Source of the DNA: Primula veris
Lineage: Eukaryota; Streptophyta; Magnoliopsida; Ericales; Primulaceae
NCBI GenBank assembly: GCA_963682055.1
Contig: OY821750.1
Location: 12,650,501 to 12,714,500, forward strand
Length of the DNA: 64,000 nt
Direction: 5' to 3'
Shown: piece by piece, positions 1 through 13,200 of the stretch
Position numbering within the stretch: position 1 is the first letter of the stretch
Layout of the letters: each line of letters starts with the position of its first letter
Notes under the pieces: generated by a model
Told to the model about the DNA's origin: nothing
What the model saw: only the letters and a program-made list of their open reading frames with translations
Databases searched by the model: none
Translations under genes and position numbers: made by a program

Positions 1-3000
1 TGTTGGAGCTACAGGTCAGAACACACTTTCGCTAAGGAGTCTACTTGGATTGCAAGTTTCCATTAGTCCAGTCTATTCTACGTTGACTTCAGGCAACGGT
101 ACATGGTTCCCTGTCATAATTTGCTCATATTATCAGTCGTCACCGAATATATGAACAAGTAATCAATGACAGTCTTGTTTCCCTTAAATATCGTCTAAGA
201 TATCATGATCGATAGATATTTCGAGATTCTTAGGAGGAGGAGAAAATCACACATCTCCTTGCTCCTTTATAATCTTGTGCGATAAACGAGTTTCAGTTCA
301 CCACCTCTAGGCTGAACGAATTAAGAACCGGTCAACTTTCTCGTATCTTGGGAAGAACGACAGACTGACGGCCAACGGCAGTGTCCTTTGCTTGGCGGGA
401 TCGTCCAAAGCAACGTGTTACTACAGGAACACGGCGTCCGACATGGACGACTATCCTTGCAAGCATTTTGCAGCAGGTATAAATGATCTCGTGACATCTC
501 ATAAATTCATTAAATGCGTTTGACATTTAGTTAGACTTGAGGGAGTCTATGCATTTACTTATCACTAAGTGCAGTTTTGGGGATCAAGCTAAGACTGAGT
601 GGGTTATGACACGTTACTTCACGTCGTTCCTTATCAACGGTAACGTGAAAATCTCCCCCTAACGACGGGGAGAACAGTCTTAGCGATGTCACTTTCGCAT
701 ATCATGCGGTAAAGAGATCGCTTGCCAAGGTTACTCTATCAAATGATAGGCAGGGGATTCATAATCGACTTATGTCCCCTTCAGAGGTCCATATTTTGAA
801 CGCTATAGCGGCTCAATCAAAATATTAATTAATCACTCTAAACACGCGTTAATATGAGACTTCTGGCTCATAACCAGTAACCAGCTGGTACGCATATGGT
901 GTTTGAGTGTCTATAGGCCTCATGACGGACCAATGCAGTAAAATAGCATAACCCCACACGGAAATATAAATCTTGGTGCGCAAGACCAAGAAATACGTGT
1001 AATCATATGCGGTCGCATCATCAAACTTTTCGTGAGTCCATTTGGGTCTGAACATAATCGACAGGATGTTCAATTTCAATTTCAAAACTCAAGTAATTCA
1101 AATCGAAATTTTGATTTTTACTCTTCGGAATTATCAAGTCGACTAGACTTTCCAGGATAATCCGGATCATGAGCCATCAACTTAATGATATGGCTAAAAG
1201 TTTGGGAAATGCTACATTTCTGTGAACAACAATAATCATGTGACCTTATTGTCGATGCATCAACCATAACCATTTATATTTATGGTCCGACTTATGGTTG
1301 GATAAGTCCACAATAACTTCTTCAATTCTTTACAAGAATTGTACGAGTCATTTTCGTGATCTTTCCACATACTAGTCTTTCAAAGTGAGCATTAGTGGCA
1401 TGAATTTCGGATTAATCATGAAATATATCCTCAAAGAGAATCCAAATGCGATGCGATTATAAATCAAGCATCGTCTTTTGACCCAGGAATATCTCATCTG
1501 ATCAATGCCACAATATCAAAATGTTGTTATCAATCGACGACATGCGAATGATAGTATAGACAATCATGTCTTAGCATCTAAATATTTTATCAATTGACGA
1601 CAGGCGAAATGATAAGGTGACTTTAAATGCTTTTAAAAAATGTGGTAGCAATCACTTGAAAGACATTCCAACTCCTCTAAAATACGTTTTTGAGTGGAGG
1701 CTATGCAAATAAATTTTAGTTCTTTCATGAGCTATTACCAGATAACACCGGTTTTCTCGAATATTTTATAACTCAACAAGGTACGACATGACCTACAGGG
1801 GTATAACACCTCATATTTGACAAATCAATTTGGCTTTACCAAAAATTTTGATTTGGAACGACAGGTCCAGAATCGTTGTCACTGAGTACTCTTTTAGGCA
1901 AGTAGTTAGTGAAATTATATGGTACACTGTTACCCACTATTTCCAAAAAACCAACTACACCACAAATATTGCCTAAAATTTCATAATTTAAAGTTTGGTC
2001 ACATTTGTCAAAGGAATTTGCTCAAAACACTTTAAATTATTTCGAGATATTTCGTAAACAGACAAACCATAATCCAAAAGTATGTCCAAATGGAAAAATC
2101 ATAATCCAGATGAGCGAAAAAATGGCTCAATGATTTATCAAAATCAATAAAAAAGGTACCAAACTTATTTGAGCCACAAAACCGGGGGTCTCAAGAGTTT
2201 CCTTTCAGTTATCTTTAACCACATTAGCATCAGTTTTTTCACCTTTATAATAGTTTTGAACTATTTAAGGAGTAACCGTACATGACCTTTGTCTTTATAG
2301 CATAGAGTTGCCTTGAGCATTATCTCTTATTTTGTGACAACGGGCCATATTGTTCCTTTCAATTACTGTCTTGGAGCCACAGGTTTTCGATTTTGACGAT
2401 TGTCTAAAATCTCGCTTGGCTAGGCGATTCATCGGGATCGCGACAGTTTGAGACAAATAACACTTGTCTCGGTTCTCGATTCGTGGAAAAAAATGTACAC
2501 GAAGAGCATTAATATCAGGCAAACAATTCGCCATTGACCCAATAGGATTAAAACTACTCACCGGGGTAATTTTCTTATCCAATAACAGATGGGTGATAAA
2601 GGAACATGGTGAATATAAATTCACAATACTGCTTATGGAATACAATTTCCAAACTAGTATTTGGTGAAGGATTGCTCCAATATGTTAATTTCAGACATTT
2701 GTTCACCATAAACGTCATCACGTCTCAAATGTGGCGGCGGAATAAAATCAACGCTTTAGCATTCATGCTGAAGGTAACAACAAACTCATGTTTTACTCAT
2801 CAAAGATGGCATCCAAAAAAAATTTGGGCATCACATTTTCACATATCAGGGGGAGTAACATGTTGTGACGGATTAAAATCAACGTTTAAACAGTCATTTC
2901 GCAAGTATGTTTTATGATTTTTCTCATCATAGATGTCATCCAACATGTTTTGGGAGTTCTGCATTATTTATCATATAAAACGACAGGTTTATATGTTTAT

Positions 3001-3372
3001 GGTTTGCACAAGCACAAAATTTGTTTCGAAACGACAGGTTCGAAAATAGTTTTGCTTGTAATGTGAATTGGTTTTCATTGATCGGACGACGGGTCGATAC
3101 TGAGACAACAATTCGACGAAACATACATCACATATTAACACACTCAGAAAAATTATTATTTAGTCAACCACTTTCGGTAGCTCTACTTGAAAAACGACCA
3201 AGAAAGACGGTGAGGGTGGACGGCACGAATGCCACTTAAAACCTGACCTCATTAGGATATCGACTTCCGCTTATATCTTTCCTAGACATCATATCCAAAT
3301 AGGTGAGCCTAGTTGGGGAAGGTTCATAATTTTTCCAACTTAAATGTGAAAATATATGATTTCGCAAATTAC
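1..3372 (-). mobile_element. Decayed Ty1/copia retrotransposon, copy A (left end outside the window)
   Basis: The minus strand carries copia pol sequence broken by stops and frameshifts. Reading on the minus strand, 1085-849 resembles the end of the integrase (a degraded EHPV..VQTQ block, then SVWGYAIL and TPYAYQLVTGYEP), and 526-332 resembles the segment before reverse transcriptase (MRCHEI, HVGRRVP). The window begins inside the reverse transcriptase region. About 2.5 kb (roughly 840-3370) is the reverse complement of 31030-33600 in copy B. Homology stops abruptly near 3372 and no LTR follows, so the 5' part is lost. No reading frame is usable. Confidence 0.8.
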
Positions 3373-4177
3373 CATATTTTATACAAGTGTATATGGTAGT
3401 AAATAAATACATAGATCGTATCTGCTTGCATGATTAAATAATATAGCAGCAGCATGGTAAAATATGGTAACCTAAATACGCTAACCTAAATACCTTAAAA
3501 CATCAACTCTAAATATTGTCATCTCTGCCCACCTTTTGTAGTTTCATCTTTGCATATTTAGCAGCAACTTGGAAAACTTCTATTGAATTATACATTTTTC
3601 CTCCTTTTTTCTATTTAGTCCTTTTCCTAATGTTTTCTTTTTCTCCATTACTTTCATGATAACAGCATGCATTCTTTCCCCACTTGAACCCTCATCCTCC
3701 TTTATTAAATCAACAAGAGACACGATGTTTGATCTTTTGTTTGGTAAAAACATTAGTCTTGCACTTTTTCTAACCTACATAATTAAGAAAATTAACATAA
3801 AACACAATATTTTTAGTATTTAATCATCAAAAATAGTGTACAGAATAAAATAACATGTAAATAAGAATATAAAAAAAATTAGTAACAGGCAGCTTTCTCT
3901 TATTATGGAGTGTGTCCTCTCTTAGTGGACTATTTTCAACATCATGCTCCGATCTTTCTTTCTTTCTAACCTGCATAATTAAAAAAATAACATAAACAAC
4001 AATTATTATTAGTGTTTAATCATCAAAAGTAGTGTACAGAATAAAATAACTTGTAAAGAACCCAACAAAAATACGTACAGACAACTTTTTCTCTTTATGG
4101 GTTGTGTCATCTCTTAGTGGTTCGTTAACCAATGTCACCCCACTTGCTTGTGTTCCAAAATTCAACTCCTCAAAAAC
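3373..4177. repeat. Gene-free AT-rich stretch with a diverged direct duplication
   Basis: There is no gene here. A segment at about 3771-3930 is repeated at about 3967-4122 (period 196 bp). Both copies start with TAACCT(A/G)CATAATTAA, contain a shared GTGTACAGAATAAAATAAC block, and end near CTCTTAGTGG. The stretch lies between the truncated copia copy A and the 3' end of the Mutator-like element, so it may be part of the latter's end. I saw no matching terminal inverted repeat on the other side. Confidence 0.5.
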
Positions 4178-5768
4178 TTATCTTTCTATATAATGCTCGT
4201 ATTTATCAAAAATAATATGAGGCTCATTTTCTTCCTCCTCCATATGCTGCTGGTCCACCACATTTTCAACTTCAATATCCACTTGCTCACTAGTTTGCTC
4301 AACCACACATTCAACTTCAATATCCATTTCCTCACTAGGTTGTTCAACATCATTGTGAACTTCAACATCCACAAGTTCACTAAGTTTTTTAACCATATTT
4401 TGTTCATCAAATTGATCACCTTCATCACTATCTGACTCATCAACAAGTTGTGCCCCATTTTCAGTATCATTAGTAGGAATTTTTTTCCTCTTCTGCTTGT
4501 TTGTTCCCGCCCACAAGTCCTAGAATTATGGCCTGATTTCTTACAATTTTAGCACTTGATAACAACACATTTCCTAGATATCTTAATTGCACTCTTCATT
4601 GGCTCACCAACTCACTTTTTCCTATTTTTCATAGGCCTACCACTAGGAAAATGAACCATTGGTGGTAACAGTTTAGGATTCTCAGTTTTTTTCCACAAAT
4701 CTCTCTCATTCATGGGCATCATACAGTTATAATATGTCTTCTTATACACTTCTTTAGTGTAGCATAAATACACCCCTGATTCTATATCTCTGCCAAACTA
4801 ATTCAAACAAGCAATGGCATATGGGCAAGGAATACCACTCAGCTGCCAACTATTGCAAGAACAAATTTGTGTCCTAATATCCACTACATAATCTGAGTAA
4901 GTCCATTTCAACTCAAATCGATGCAACCCATTATGGAATAATATATAACCATGTGACCTTGAAGCCTTCATCTCAAATTCTTTTTTAATTTTAGGGCAGA
5001 GAGTTGACATGGTTTGAACCCTCTCAATAGCAAATTTCTTTTATATAATTATATTTTTGAGGTACAACCTAATGGTTTCTAACATAGTAATTATGTTTTT
5101 AGTCCTAGCATCTTTAATAGTAGAGTTAAAACTTTCACATAGGTTGTTTAATAGCAAATCACACTTAGTATGAGTTGAGAAGTGTGCTTTGCTCCATTGT
5201 GATCCAGGTTTTGAAACTAACCATTCATAAGATAATGGGTCAAGTTCTCTTACCTCCTCTAATGCAGCCAAAAAGTAGGGTTTTGTAGTGGCTCTTGCAC
5301 ATTTTCACAGCAATTTTTCCAAACCAATCCCTTTATGCAACAGCTTGAAATTGTTTTATGAATGCCAAACACAAAATATGTGTTCAACACCAGGCAAGAC
5401 TTGCTCCATTGCAGTAATTAAACCCTGCAATCACATGTTATATATGATGATTAATGCTTATATTATCAAAGTATCTAGCAAATAAATATGGTAATAAAAG
5501 TATCTTTTGCTTATCTGAAATCCATGAATACTCATATGCCTTATCAATATTGATATCGTTCACCACCAGTTTGATGAACCACTTCCATGCATTTGTGTTT
5601 TCTTTCCCTACAACTGCATACGCAAATGGATATATGCAGTTGTTAGGGTCAATTGTCACAGCTGTTAGCATTACCCCCTATGTGGACCATTCAAATAACA
5701 CTCATTTATTCCAATTAGAGCTCTACAACCCTCCTAAAGCCTTCTCTTGAGAGCAGCCCAACATATAT

Positions 5769-7670
5769 TGTAACATACCGAATTTTTATAAATGGTTTTA
5801 TTCACGATTTAAATTATCCAAAAACGTTTTATACAAATTTTACCAAAAACCGGTCACTCGACTAATTTTTAGCCAAAAACCGAAACTCTTCCGAAAAGCT
5901 TTATTTTTAAAACCTGTCACTAATTTTATATATAAAAAGGACCCAATAGTTTTGTTTCTAAAGAATTGTTATTTTTGAGTAGTAAAACTATATTTTTGGA
6001 TTAAGAGTTAACTTTTAGAACTTTGGGGACCAAATAGTTCGCTTCCCCAAACTATCTCAAAACAGTTTTTCTAAACCTATTTTCTGCCACTTTCAAAACA
6101 AAAACCAGCCAAATACAAGAGAGAAAAAGAGAGAAAAAGAGAGAAAAAGAAGAAGAAGAAGAAGAAGAAGAAGAAGAAGAGGAAACCACCATTAGCGGGA
6201 CCTTTGCGACTAGACGAGGGTGGATGTTAGGATTAGCTTTTACGTTTAGTATAAATTGGGGGTTTTTGCCTTTTATATTAATTATGTTCTTAAATTGTTA
6301 ATTGGGGTTTAGTTGTTATATTTTTAATTCACTTATTTGATTTTTGATTAGTTGTGGATTTAGTCTTTTGATTTCGGATTAATGATAATATTAATGGGTT
6401 GCGTGTTATATGCGTTGATTATGTATTATTATGGTTGTTGATAGAATTGGGTAAATTATTGTTGAAATAAATATGAATTGTAGTTTATGCATACAAGGTG
6501 TTTGTTAAAATGCCTGAATGAGTTTTTATGTTGTTGGAGTGATTGGCTAGTTGTGAATCTAACACCTATGATTATGGTTTATGTTGAATTACGTTAGAGT
6601 GACATATGAGATTGTGTTATTTGAATAGAATAATATTACTTGTCGAGTACTTAATATTTATACGTATGAGATTGTGTTATATGAATAGTATAATATTTTT
6701 GGCCGAGGCCTTAATATTTATACATTAGCAATGGTCTCTGTCTCTTCCTAATTCCGGGGACAGAAGACGGCCGTGGGGATAGGGAATGACTCGTCTTACG
6801 GACTGGGACGAGTAGCATGAGAGGTCCTAGTGTGCACTATATTTACTTTTATGTTAGCAATGGTCTCTATCTCTTCCTAATTCCGGGGACAGTAGACGAC
6901 CGTGGGGATAGGGAATGACTCGTCTTACAGACTGGGACGAGTGGCATGAGAGGTCCAAGTGCGCACTTTAAATCTATTTTTATGTTAGCAATGGTCTATG
7001 TCTCTTCCTAATTTCAGGGACAGAAGACGGCCGAGGGGATAGGGAATGACCTACCTTACGGACTGGGGTAGGTGGCATGAGAGGTCCATGTTTGCTATAG
7101 ATTTGTGTTGACGTTATTTGATTTATTTAATTTATTCCGTTGTAGAATGTTATCATATTTCTTTTTATACGTCGATTATCGTAGTTGTAGAATGTTATCA
7201 TATTTCTTTTTATACGTCGATTATCGTAGTTGTAGAATTTGTGAGCTCTTGCATTTATGGGATGGAGTGACGGTATTTGGTGGTGCCGTCCCGTCTAGTT
7301 ATGTGCGTGGGACTCACCGTTATAATTTTGTTTTTCAGGTACCACTTAGTTTGGCATGTTTGGATAAGAGCTGTTGCATTGCAACATCATGGGTTTGGGA
7401 ATTCCGCTTTCTTTTCATTTATTTTATATTTTGAGGTTGTAGCCTACGGGCAAATTGGATTTGTTTAGTTTTTCTTCTATAATTTTGTTAAAACCTTTTG
7501 GGTCGTGTAGCCGCGTTTGGCAAAACTTTATTTATTATTTAATTGTTCCTTTAGCTCGCAAGTCTTTTTCTTTTAATTTTTTTTTAATTTTGTACCAACA
7601 GGTTCTATTTCCTTTTGTTTTAAAAAGATCATGCCTCGATATCCGTGTTTATGAAATTTGGGGCGTGACA
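5769..7670 (+). mobile_element. Solo LTR (TGTAAC...GTGACA) inserted in the MULE
   Basis: This 1,902-bp block starts TGTAACATACCG and ends GGGGCGTGACA, the usual terminal style of long plant LTRs, probably Ty3/gypsy. It is flanked on both sides by TATAT (5764-5768 and 7671-7675), a 5-bp target duplication. The MULE coding sequence resumes on each side. Inside are a GAA-rich microsatellite (about 6119-6183), two copies of a roughly 60-bp unit (about 6605-6722), three copies of a roughly 130-bp unit (6725-7097) and two copies of a 44-bp unit (about 7143-7230). No primer site or coding domain is present, so it is a solo LTR rather than a full element. Confidence 0.82.
6725..7097 (+). repeat. Three tandem copies of a roughly 130-bp unit within the solo LTR
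   Basis: Units begin at about 6725, 6854 and 6985 with TTAGCAATGGTCT. Each carries TCTCTTCCTAATT, a GGGGATAGGGAATGAC block and GGCATGAGAGGTCC or a close variant. Units differ by scattered substitutions only, so amplification was fairly recent or occurred in the source element. Confidence 0.85.
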
Positions 7671-8959
7671 TATATATATATATATATATACACTCTCACC
7701 ATTAGACCCACTATTATTTTTCACTTTCATCACCACAGTTGATTCAAGGTTGAATTTTTTTATTTCTTCAATATAATCCCACAAAAGCTCAAACTGTTGG
7801 CCTTATGTACCTTGTAGCATTGCTCTAGCTACCTTCATTGATCTATAAGCCATCGACATAGTCACCTCAGCTTTCAATGCATTACCCACATAGGTTTTAA
7901 AATCTATAACATGCCAGTTAGGTGTCATTCTTATGATATCAAGGAATTTGTTGGCAATATATCTAGCCTTCACAGTATAATTTTTTAAATACCCTAGTAC
8001 AACTAAGCTTGTCTAAATAGGTTTTAATTTATACAGTTGCTTCTTTAGGTAGTTTACCACAATACATTCTCCATGAATAAACCATCCCCTGCTCAGTAGA
8101 ATTTGCACAGTACAAGTACATTTTTTTCCTTGCCTGAACCTTATATTTAATGCACTTAACTTGATGTATAGAGTACTCTTTGATAGTATCTTTGAAATCT
8201 TTAGCAGTTGCAAATTTCATGCCCATTTTTAGTGTCAGTTTGCCTAAGTCAGACCTGTCAAAAATAGGAGCAGTACACTTGGGAAACTCACCTATTTCAT
8301 CTTCATCACTAAATTCTTTTTCACTCAAGTGATCAGAATATCATTCATAGCATCCACATCTACATTGTCATCATATACAAACCTTTCATTGTGGCATGGC
8401 ATAACAACTTTCTTTCTAGAACTATTTCCTACATAAGAACTATTTTCAAATTCAGGTCCATAATCAACACCCATAACCACAAGTATCTCAGTTTCTTTTC
8501 TTACTTCTTCTCCATCACTATCAACAAAATCTGACATATGATCATCACTAGAATATTATTCATCTCCTTTAGCAGATCAATCACTATCATCAGAACTACT
8601 ATCATCTATTTCATTATTGTCATCACTAGAAGACCCCTCACAATATACTTCAACTATTTTATTCTCATTAACAAACTTTCCTATTGATTTAGCATCACTA
8701 TCATACTCCATTTTCACAACATCAGTTCTAAAATCAGCACCAACTCTTTTGAAATATAATAAACTAACTTCCAACCACCCTAAATGAGTAGGTATGCCGA
8801 AAAGAGATAGATAATTGATTTCTTGGGGGTCACAAAAGTCAATATAGTCTACTAATCCACCCCCATAACCAATTGGGCCCTTTTTTTTGTTATCCCATTA
8901 AAATTTACCTCCATGATAAAGTTTGATAGTAAAAAGACATGTGTTCGTAGCTGCAATAA

Positions 8960-9095
8960 AAATGACCTATTGTTAAATGCAATAAAGCTATATTTTCAAA
9001 TTTACCAATTGTTAAATGCAATAAACCTATATTTTTAAATTACCTATTGTTAAATGCAATAAAGTTATATTGTCAAATTTACCTATTTATAGAAC
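8960..9095. repeat. Short tandem repeat in the first intron of the MULE
   Basis: Three diverged units of about 40 bp share TTGTTAAATGCAATAAA followed by a T/A-rich tail and TTACC. They lie in the presumed intron between the first coding piece (ending near 9133) and the second. Confidence 0.7.
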
Positions 9096-9252
9096 CTAGA
9101 TTGAGTTACATGCAATTAAATACAATAAAAATAGAGGGATTTCGACACTTACAATATTGTGGAGCATTGTCAACCTCTTTCCTTACTTTCCATTTTGGTA
9201 CTTGAGTTATGTTAATAATGGATGGATTCTGAGAATTCTGAGAGATCGCCAT

Positions 9253-10206
9253 CGCTCAATTAAGTCAAAACTCACACCAAAAACGCCTAGTTACCGTTGA
9301 TCGAACCCTAATTAAGTCAAACACATCATTAATTTTGGGAATTATGAGTTTGTTTAGAGAGATAACCCCTATATGAGTAAGATGGTGTGGTCTGTTTGGA
9401 TTTATGGTAAATAATGTTAATATTAATATGTGAAAAGTGATAAGTTTTTATAAAATTGCTGTTTTGCCCTTAAGTTGTTTCAGAATCAGGTCACCTGAGC
9501 ACGTTTAAGAGCACGTGTTTCCCGTAAAATGAGTTCAGTCGCCAAAGATATACTAAATCAGACAAATACATAAGTATAGTACGCTAATTAAAAAAAGTTA
9601 TAGTTGAGTATACTAAATCAAAATGTGTCAATAGTTAAATACACTTAACATAAATCATCTCAAAACAATAATTAATTGTTGTCTCTCTTATATTTTGTTT
9701 TCACTTCAACAACACAAAAGCAATACTTTAATCTTAGCTTTCTATATATATATCTCAATATGAAAAAGTAATAATAAAAAATTATGATAAAATAATGGAT
9801 AAGAAAACTGATTTTTTTTAAAAGTAGTTAAAATTGTAAAAAGTGTATTTTTCACCTTACATATGAAGAATATGGTAAGGAAGCACGGTTGCTCTAATCA
9901 CAGAAACGTTCATTTATATTTTTATGGGGGTTGATTGAAAGAATTGATAGTTTGTGGGAGTTATTTACAAATGACCCATAGTTCTAGGGGTTATTTGCAT
10001 CAATTCATCACAATTCACAAAATATACCCTCACCACACTGGTACTCAAGAGTGAGTTATAAAATGGGAAAAATGCTAAAAAATTAAAATGAAATCGGTAT
10101 TTAATATGTCTGAGTTAATTATGTAAATCTGTAGAAAGAAGGTGATAGATTGGGTACCATTTTTAACATTTTTTCGGTTATAAAATAGAAAAAAAAAAAA
10201 AGAGAG
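9253..10206. other. Gene-free stretch upstream of the DUF455 gene
   Basis: This AT-rich sequence contains the 5' flank of the MULE on its left and the promoter region of the DUF455 gene on its right. No coding segment or clear TATA box can be assigned. An A-rich tract with AGAGAG directly precedes the start codon at 10207. Confidence 0.5.
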
Positions 10207-13200
10207 ATGAGCGGTGGTGGAGAATGTGAAGAAGAGACTCTGGTATCGGAGGCGCTACGGGTGTTGAACACCGCCGATCCATTTGTTAAAGCGCGTATCG
10301 GTAACGAAGTGGCTGATAAATGGCTGAGTGGAAAAATTACTAAACTTTACCATCTAAATTCCGTTGACCTCGCCGTACCTGATCGCCCTGCCAGACCCAC
10401 CAATGTATGTTCTGCTGACACTTTTGATATTAGTTAGTACTATGCCGTGATTACTTTGATAATTGAGGGACCTTGTGTGTAAATATGTAATAACCAGGTG
10501 GTTAATGAATTCATTTCAAAGGCTCAAATATTGAATTGATGGTTCTAATCAATACATGGTATAATAGTACTTTTATTATTAGTTTAATTGTTTTTAGGAT
10601 TAGTTTTTTATATTACTGTTATTACTATGTAGGTATTATATATATGTATATATGTGTGTGTGTGTGTGTGTGTGACTGTTTTTGCTGTAACTGATTCTAG
10701 TCTATAATATACATATTACTGTTATTAGTTTAATTGTTTTTATTGGCTAACAGAGTAATTTTTAGTGCACCCAGTCTGCATAATATTCCCCTCTTTACTG
10801 TTATAACAAACCACTTTGCCTTTTGCTTATCTTAATGAATTACTTACTTATTTTCCAATTTTTATCTTCTCAAAATGCCTGATTTTTTTGTTCAACCAAC
10901 TGTTTTGGTGATAAGCCGCTTCTTTGTGTATGTAAAAAACCGCTTTTTTGCTGTTATTGTTGAGAAAGTTGCTTTTTTTGCCGATTTTTGTTTTTGGTGG
11001 TAAAAACAGCTTTTTTGTGGGAAGTTCCTTTTTTTTTGTTAAGATGATTGTGTTCATTTACTCATACAATAACATTACTAGTATTTGCTTAGATATTATT
11101 TTTTATTGATGATTGTGATTTTCTTGACACTACTATTTTAAGTCTGCTGATCTAGTTTTTGCTTTGATGTTTTTGTAGTGATGATTATGACTAGAATTGT
11201 GAATTTGGTATTACAAAATTATTTACTGAGTGTTTGCTTACTATGTTTCTGTATTCAGGATTGTGATAATTTCTTAATACTAGAACTGTAAATTTGGTGA
11301 TACAAAAGTAACAATAGCATTCACTTACATGTTTTTGTATATGGAGTATCATTTTTTTAGGAAAGTCTACTATACGATAAATAGTTCAAATTGTATTTTA
11401 TGTAGCGAAGAAAATAAAGGATATGTATATTGTGTATGTTTAGGATTGGAATTGTTGCTAGTACTTAGTAGTGTAAATCTGGTAGAACTTGTATTTGTTT
11501 TCATAAAAGCGAAATACTTGAACAATATAGATTTTAACTTTTCTAGTACGAATATATACTCCAACTGTGCTATGTACAAATAATCCAATCACTAACACGT
11601 CCTTAGGGAAGTACAGTAATCAAAGTTGTAATGTTCGTTGTTGGATCAAGTATTTTACATGGTTACTTTACAACTATAGATTAGAACAGAATCAGGGTAA
11701 CTGTTCTGTTCATAACAATTTCCTCCAGCTAAACAACACCGCACAGACCCAAAAGCCTCTAGAATATAGATATTATGTTCCTCACTAAATTGTTTTAACA
11801 AGGAGTCAGGTGGCAGAATTTCCTCACTAAATTGTATATACAGGTGAAGGTGGTAGCACCAGGTAACATGCCAAGGCTTGGAAAAGCAGGGAGCTTGCAG
11901 AGCAGACAGGCTATTGTACACAGCCTTGTTCACACCGAAAGCTGGGCTATCGACTTGTCTTGGGTATGCAATTCCCCCCTATAGTATTATTTTCATTGTG
12001 TTTTAAAGGAAAATGTAGCGTACACTATTTTTTAAAATTAGAGAGCACCAGCTCTCAGTTCCATTTCGCCCCTTACCTTACTGTGTGCAACTAAGTGTTC
12101 TACGCTAGATTAGCAACTCTTAAAACTCTACATTTATTAATCTCCTGGTGTATTTCTTCCCTTTAAGCCATTTGTTCATTTTGTGGAGAATTGGTTTAGG
12201 GTTTATATTCGTAAAGTTTTAAGGAATACGATCAGAAACCCTAATCTTTTCTTTTGCGTTGGTTTATGACACATGGAGCTCATTTTCTAAGTTGGCTTGC
12301 CCACTTAGTAACCATTGAATGTATGTTGTTTGTGCGATTGGCTTTTGAACTGTAACTATTTAAGTGGCCACAACATGTGTTCATTCTTCATATCGTTTTG
12401 CCATGTCCAATCTACTGTGTAATTTGTAAGTAAGCCTAATACTATAAGAATGTTATGTAGTATCTTCTTTTAGCAGGAAAGAATGGCTAAGAACTTGGAG
12501 AGAATTAAACTATCTTTCTCTGAAGAAGTTGGATAAGTTTTTGGTGAATTATGCAGAATTAAGAAAAGAAGAGAGGTGAAAAGAGATTTGGAGAGTTTTC
12601 TGTTTTCTAATCCAAAATATGAATGATTTGCAGCTGAAACTAATTATAAAACTGAAATGAAAGATACGAAACTTAACTATTAGAGTTGCTAATATTCACT
12701 AAATAAAAAATTAGACATTATTTTTTATAGGGATAATTATAGTTTACTACACCAACCTATTGGTGGTTAAGAATCTGCATACCCATCTTACAAGATTAAC
12801 AATTTACATACTCACATATAAGACATCTATCAATCAACACACTTTAGTTGATTTATGTTAACTTTTTAGTCAATTTTTGGTCATATGCGATGTTAGTTTT
12901 ACCTTTAAATCATAATTGGAAGCGGTAACGTGATCACACGTGACCAAACTTGTCTTAAAAAGTTAACATAAATTAACTAAAGTGTGTTGATTGATAGATC
13001 TTTTATAGGTGAGTATGTAAATTGTTGATCTTGGAAGGTGAGTATGTAAATTTTTAACCACCAATAGGTTGGTGTAATAAACAATAATTTTCCCTTTTTT
13101 ATATCACCCATTGTAGCTCCATCTTCCCCTTTATAGTACTGCTGCTAGGAAGAGCTTCTCTTTAAACTACAAAAGAAACCCGAAGTTTCTACAACTAGCA

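Larger units (their letters stand above)
4178..9252 (-). pseudogene. Mutator-like element (MULE) transposase, dead and interrupted
   Basis: Minus-strand pieces follow the order of plant MuDR-type transposases. A start at 9252 (MAISQNSQ...) is followed by an intron with short repeats. Next come an N-terminal segment (YHGGKFNG, YGGGLVDYIDF, down to about 8700), acidic Asp/Ser-rich linkers (8774-8577, 8537-8325), and a MuDR DNA-binding-like domain (8328-8029). A helical segment with WDYIEE and ESTVVMKV follows (about 7960-7700). The transposase core comes after the inserted LTR (LTAVTIDPNNCIYP, 5671-5438; CESFNSTIKD, 5271-5041). Then there is a SWIM zinc finger (CSCNSWQLSGIPCPYAIACL, 5010-4798) and a zinc knuckle (GHNSRTC, near 4520). 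In-frame stops occur in the core and in the knuckle, along with several frameshifts. No protein can be made. Confidence 0.85.

Noticed and set aside
2295..2917. Frames of 60-116 aa in copia copy A, mirrored at 31690-32062
   Set aside because: Retrotransposon remnants; frames are broken in both copies and do not match the copia reading direction over any length.
4148..4435. Plus-strand frame rich in Phe, Asn and Leu
   Set aside because: It is the antisense of the acidic MULE linker.
6725..7097. CRISPR-like direct repeats
   Set aside because: Units are about 130 bp, contiguous without unique spacers, and inside a plant LTR.
7105..7434. 109-aa frame with an internal repeat
   Set aside because: The repeated peptide comes from the 44-bp duplication inside the solo LTR.
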